Shown one piece after another: positions 7,289 to 9,370 of a DNA stretch of 9,370 nucleotides. Positions within the stretch are counted from its first letter, which is position 1, and every line of letters starts with the position of its first letter. Below the pieces are notes generated by a model, which made no database searches, had not been told where the DNA came from, and saw nothing but the letters and a program-made list of their open reading frames with translations. The stretch covers positions 1-9,370 of the forward strand of contig CALXSX010000088.1 in the NCBI GenBank assembly GCA_944391265.1. Reading direction: 5' to 3'. The DNA comes from an uncultured Clostridia bacterium (GTDB lineage: Bacteria; Bacillota; Clostridia; UBA1381). Both the position numbers and the translations under genes were made by a program.

Positions 7289-7339
7289 CTTCCATACTTC
7301 AAAAATTTTTCTTAAAAAGTTCTTCTGAAACTTCCATAC
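7289..7339 (-). repeat. Pair of 9-bp direct repeats in the symporter leader
   Basis: GTATGGAAG (minus strand) occurs at 7289-7297 and again at 7331-7339, 42 bp apart start to start. The copy nearer the ATG contributes part of the ribosome binding site. The distal copy lies just after the predicted transcription start. A further 11-bp repeat, TTCAAAAATTT on the plus strand, occurs at 7298-7308 and 7387-7397, but that one is AT-rich and could be chance. Confidence 0.4.
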
Positions 7340-7350
7340 TACAATTCATC

Positions 7351-7379
7351 ATTATACTACATTTGACAGCAAAATGCAA
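7351..7379 (-). promoter_or_regulatory. Probable promoter of the symporter-ligase operon
   Basis: Read on the minus strand, TTGCAT (7374-7379) is followed after 17 bp by a perfect TATAAT (7351-7356). The -35 matches only half of TTGACA, which suggests a modest or activator-assisted promoter. The predicted start near 7344 gives a leader of about 68 nt before the symporter ATG. Confidence 0.6.
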
Positions 7380-7469
7380 TATATTTTTCAAAAATTTAGA
7401 TAAAATCCTGCCATAATGTCACCTGCCTTTGGCAATTTAAGAAATATTGAAAAAAAATTAAAAAAATAC

Positions 7470-7498
7470 TTGACATATTGTGCACATCATGTTATAAT
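7470..7498 (+). promoter_or_regulatory. Strong sigma-A-type promoter for rpmG-secE-nusG
   Basis: Perfect TTGACA (7470-7475) and perfect TATAAT (7493-7498) are separated by the ideal 17 bp, with A-rich DNA directly upstream that could act as an UP-like element. The predicted start is near 7505, giving a leader of about 70 nt with a T8 run at 7519-7526. The spacer contains the palindrome TGTGCACA (7479-7486). Confidence 0.9.
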
Positions 7499-7576
7499 GT
7501 TAATTGCTTTAAGAGCACTTTTTTTTATGTTTAAAAAATTATCAAATTAGCTAAGCTGTTTTTGGAGGTGTAACGA

Positions 7577-7726
7577 ATGAGAGTGAAAATTACATTGGCT
7601 TGTTCCGAATGTAAGCAGAGGAATTACAATACAATGAAAAACAAAAAGAACGATCCCGACAGGCTGGAAATGAACAAATACTGCAGATTCTGCAAAAAGC
7701 ACACACTTCACAAGGAAACGAAGTAA
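7577..7726 (+). CDS. rpmG: 50S ribosomal protein L33
   Basis: A 49-residue protein of the large ribosomal subunit, typical L33 length. It is the zinc-ribbon form: Cys9-x2-Cys12 and Cys36-x2-Cys39 flank the basic stretch with the usual RNYNTMKNKKNDPDRLE. The C-terminus HTLHKETK is also characteristic. The ribosome binding site GGAGGTG (7564-7570) is 6 nt before the ATG. It is the first gene after the strong promoter and lies 47 bp before secE, the usual Firmicute order. The four-Cys form is the zinc-binding paralogue; some Firmicutes carry a Cys-free copy elsewhere. Confidence 0.96.
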   Translation: MRVKITLACSECKQRNYNTMKNKKNDPDRLEMNKYCRFCKKHTLHKETK

Positions 7727-7773
7727 GTTTTGTTCGTGATACTACAAAATAAGAACAGATAGGATGTGTTATT

Positions 7774-7995
7774 ATGGCTGAAAACAATTCAGTTAAAAGA
7801 GGCTTCGGGAAAAAAGCAAAGAACTTTTTTCTGGAGACAAAGTCTGAGCTAGCAAAAGCAACTTGGCCGTCCGGATCGCAGCTGATCCATAACACAGGCA
7901 TTATTTTGGTATTCATTGCAGTTGTTGCTGTCATTTTGTCGGTGCTTGATATTGGTTTTTCAAAGCTTTTCCAGTTTATAACTAATTGGTTATAA
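7774..7995 (+). CDS. secE: Preprotein translocase subunit SecE
   Basis: A 73-residue single-span SecE, the short form usual in Firmicutes. SecE clamps SecY in the SecYEG protein-export channel of the cytoplasmic membrane. The cytoplasmic amphipathic part carries the family motif ETKSELAKATWPSGSQL (21-37), and the transmembrane helix runs about 41-62. ATG 7774 has AGGATG (7761-7766) upstream. It sits between rpmG and nusG, 24 bp before nusG, which fits the conserved secE-nusG pairing. Confidence 0.95.
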   Translation: MAENNSVKRGFGKKAKNFFLETKSELAKATWPSGSQLIHNTGIILVFIAVVAVILSVLDIGFSKLFQFITNWL

Positions 7996-8019
7996 TATTG
8001 AGAAAGGAATGATATCAAT

Positions 8020-8544
8020 ATGGCGGCTGACGCAAAATGGTACGTGGCACACACGTATTCGGGATATGAAAATAAGGTTAAGGCCAATATCGAAAAATCC
8101 GTTGAAAACCGCGGCTTGCAGGATCTGATACTCGATGTACAGGTTCCGGTCGAGGATGTTAAGGAAACGAGCGACGATACCACAAAGATTATAAAGCGCA
8201 AGCTGTTTCCTGGATATGTCGTGATCAAGATGGTTATGACTGATGAAAGTTGGTATATCGTACGAAATACAAGAGGCGTGACCGGTTTTGTCGGACCCGG
8301 GTCAAAGCCAGTTCCTCTCACTGATGAGGAAGTGTATAAAATGGGCGTTGAGACAGTGCGCCCGTCCGATATTAAGCTCAGCGTAGGCGACAGAATCACC
8401 GTTAAGTCCGGACCAATGGAAGGATTTTCGGGAACTGTCGAGAGCATAGATACGGAAACGCGAAAGATCACAGCCAAAATCAATATGTTTGACAGAGAAG
8501 TTCCGCTTGAGATAGAGGCTAATCAGGTTTCCGTTATTGATTGA
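8020..8544 (+). CDS. nusG: Transcription termination/antitermination factor NusG
   Basis: A 174-residue NusG of normal length. It binds the RNA polymerase clamp and influences pausing, termination and coupling to ribosomes. The NGN domain starts with KWYVAHTYSGYENKV (6-20) and includes RKLFPGYVVIKM (60-71) and NTRGVTGFVGPG (83-94). The C-terminal KOW domain carries VGDRITVKSGPMEGFSGTV (122-140). ATG 8020 has AAAGGA (8003-8008) upstream; the ATG at 8009 is out of frame. It lies between secE and rplK as in most bacteria. No additional insert domain is seen. Confidence 0.97.
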   Translation: MAADAKWYVAHTYSGYENKVKANIEKSVENRGLQDLILDVQVPVEDVKETSDDTTKIIKRKLFPGYVVIKMVMTDESWYIVRNTRGVTGFVGPGSKPVPLTDEEVYKMGVETVRPSDIKLSVGDRITVKSGPMEGFSGTVESIDTETRKITAKINMFDREVPLEIEANQVSVID

Positions 8545-8545
8545 T

Positions 8546-8574
8546 TTGTTATAGACGGCAGGTCCGTTTATATA
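8546..8574 (+). promoter_or_regulatory. Weak promoter-like or terminator-like segment between nusG and rplK
   Basis: TTGTTA (8546-8551) and TATATA (8569-8574) are 17 bp apart and could form an internal promoter for the rplK-rplA part. The same stretch contains a small hairpin, ACGG (8555-8558) with CCGT (8564-8567), followed by a T/A-rich tail that resembles a weak terminator. The sequence alone does not decide between the two readings. Confidence 0.3.
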
Positions 8575-8596
8575 TTTTTATCCCTCTGGTTTTTCA

Positions 8597-8627
8597 GTGG
8601 GAGGGCGTTATAGCCCGTAATTACCAC
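8597..8627 (+). promoter_or_regulatory. L1-binding-type leader hairpin upstream of rplK
   Basis: GTGG (8597-8600) pairs with CCAC (8624-8627). Inside is an asymmetric internal loop (GA on one side, GTAATTA on the other), then stem GGGC (8603-8606)/GCCC (8613-8616) with a GTTATA loop. This GUGGGA...CCAC layout resembles the L1 protein's mRNA target, which mimics its 23S rRNA site and represses the L11-L1 operon. The hairpin ends about 10 nt before the rplK Shine-Dalgarno. Identification as an L1 site is by pattern from memory. Confidence 0.6.
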
Positions 8628-8652
8628 ACGTATTTTTAAGGAGGTGCCATTT

Positions 8653-9078
8653 ATGGCTCAAAAAGTTGCAGGTTACATTAAATTACAAATTCCTGCCGGA
8701 AAGGCAACACCGGCTCCGCCTGTTGGACCGGCCCTTGGTCAGCACGGTGTAAACATAATGCAGTTTACAAAGGAATTTAACGAAAAGACGGCAAAGGACG
8801 CAGGACTCATAATCCCTGTAGTAATAACGGTATATGCAGACCGCTCATTTACCTTTGTCACAAAGACTCCGCCGGCTGCTGTTCTTATAAAGAAGGCATG
8901 CAACATCCAGAGCGGCTCAGGTGTTCCTAACAAAACAAAGGTTGCTACTTTGAAAAAGGCTGATTTGCAGGCTATAGCTGAGCAGAAGATGCCTGACCTT
9001 AATGCAGCAAGCCTTGAGTCTGCCATGAGCATGATTGCAGGAACTGCAAGAAGCATGGGAGTATTGGTAGAGGAATAA
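8653..9078 (+). CDS. rplK: 50S ribosomal protein L11
   Basis: A 141-residue L11, the normal length. It binds the GTPase-associated centre of 23S rRNA. The N-terminal domain has the proline-rich IPAGKATPAPPVGPALGQHG (13-32) and NIMQFTKEFN (34-43). The C-terminal RNA-binding domain includes TPPAAVLIKKA (72-82), SGSGVPNKTKVATL (87-100) and AGTARSMGV (129-137). An in-frame GTG at 8644 is rejected as the start because it lies inside the AAGGAGGTG ribosome binding site (8638-8646), which is well placed for ATG 8653. A hairpin of L1-site type precedes it. Confidence 0.98.
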   Translation: MAQKVAGYIKLQIPAGKATPAPPVGPALGQHGVNIMQFTKEFNEKTAKDAGLIIPVVITVYADRSFTFVTKTPPAAVLIKKACNIQSGSGVPNKTKVATLKKADLQAIAEQKMPDLNAASLESAMSMIAGTARSMGVLVEE

Positions 9079-9108
9079 TTTTATTCTTGTAAATCGGCTT
9101 TATTATTA

Positions 9109-9137
9109 GTGGGAGAGGCTCAGCCTTGTCTGACCAC
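9109..9137 (+). promoter_or_regulatory. Second L1-binding-type hairpin, directly before the rplA ribosome binding site
   Basis: GTGG (9109-9112) pairs with CCAC (9134-9137), enclosing GAG on the 5' side, stem AGGC (9116-9119)/GCCT (9123-9126) with a TCA loop, and TGTCTGA on the 3' side. The overall form repeats the hairpin before rplK while the inner stem sequence differs. The rplA Shine-Dalgarno AAAGGAGG begins immediately after CCAC, so a protein bound here would block translation of rplA. Confidence 0.6.
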
Positions 9138-9152
9138 AAAGGAGGATACGAA

Positions 9153-9370
9153 ATGTTCAGAGGAAAGAAATATCAGGACAGCGTAAAGCTTGTCGACAAG
9201 TCAAAGTTGTATGATGCCCCTGAGGCGCTGGCTTTGGTTACAAAAACAGCAAAAGCTAAATTTGATGAAACGATAGAAGCCCATATCAAACTCGGCGTTG
9301 ATTCAAGGCACGCAGACCAGCAGGTAAGAGGTGCGATTGTGCTGCCGCACGGAACAGGTAAGACTGCAAA
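9153..9370 (+). CDS. rplA: 50S ribosomal protein L1, 3' end outside the window
   Basis: The first 72 residues of about 230 are visible, starting MFRGKKYQDSVKLVDKSKLY and reaching the L1 signature VRGAIVLPHGTGKT. L1 forms the mobile L1 stalk of the large subunit next to the E site and in many bacteria represses its own operon by binding its mRNA. GGAGG (9141-9145) lies 7 nt before the ATG. The gap of 74 bp after rplK is filled mainly by the second leader hairpin. The frame is open to the end of the window, so the gene is cut only by the window edge. Confidence 0.97.
   Translation, partial: MFRGKKYQDSVKLVDKSKLYDAPEALALVTKTAKAKFDETIEAHIKLGVDSRHADQQVRGAIVLPHGTGKTA

Larger units (their letters stand above)
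7277..7576. other. Divergent intergenic region
   Basis: 300 bp of AT-rich non-coding DNA separate the symporter operon (-) from rpmG (+). It holds one promoter on each strand, short direct repeats in the symporter leader, an inverted repeat TGCC-TTT-GGCA (7424-7434) between the two promoters, and the rpmG ribosome binding site GGAGGTG (7564-7570). No tRNA, small gene or riboswitch was recognised. Confidence 0.8.

Noticed and set aside
7505..7526. Terminator-like TGCTT/GAGCA hairpin followed by T8 at the start of the rpmG transcript
   Set aside because: The stem is only four to five base pairs and begins at the predicted start site, too early for intrinsic termination.
7590..8483. 297-codon open frame on the minus strand opposite rpmG-secE-nusG
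   Set aside because: It lies antisense to three clearly recognised conserved genes, has no recognisable domain and shows the low-complexity Ser/Thr/Ile composition of a shadow frame.
1..9370. Possible CRISPR array, insertion sequence, prophage or defence system
   Set aside because: No regularly spaced repeats, transposase, integrase, terminal repeats or defence domains were found. The lone GIY-YIG gene is the small YhbQ type, not the homing or restriction type.

Overview
This window reads as ordinary chromosome from a spore-forming Firmicute, most likely an uncultured member of class Clostridia. The evidence is an alpha/beta-type small acid-soluble spore protein, a FakA-type DhaL/DegV protein next to recG (an association seen in many Firmicutes), strong GGAGG ribosome binding sites, sigma-A-like TTGACA/TATAAT promoters, a four-cysteine L33 and the rpmG-secE-nusG-rplK-rplA gene order. 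Genus cannot be fixed from the sequence alone.

Layout. Positions 1-3269 (+) carry the 3' three-quarters of a FakA-like gene and a complete recG. Positions 3270-3981 (+) hold a small spore-protein gene with a structured leader, a strong hairpin that looks like a terminator in both directions, and a GIY-YIG endonuclease-domain gene. Positions 3908-7276 (-) form a three-gene operon. In transcription order it encodes a sodium:solute symporter, a phenylacetate-CoA-ligase family enzyme, and a small membrane protein with a C-terminal His/Cys domain. The last gene overlaps the GIY-YIG gene tail to tail by 74 bp. Positions 7277-7576 are a divergent intergenic region with a promoter on each strand. Positions 7577-9370 (+) are the start of the translation/secretion operon: rpmG, secE, nusG, rplK and a 5' fragment of rplA.

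How the genes work together. The minus-strand operon suggests sodium-driven uptake of an organic acid followed by CoA activation, probably of an aryl acid, but the substrate is inferred only from the enzyme family. The right-hand operon is housekeeping. It shows two similar hairpins of the form GTGG-GA-stem-CCAC, one before rplK and one before rplA, and these look like L1 autoregulatory sites.

I found no defence system, CRISPR array, mobile element, tRNA or rRNA, and no convincing undescribed system. The points most worth a second look are the duplicated L1-like sites, the symporter/CoA-ligase/His-Cys membrane protein operon, the coding overlap at 3908-3981, and the alternative hairpins in front of the spore-protein gene.
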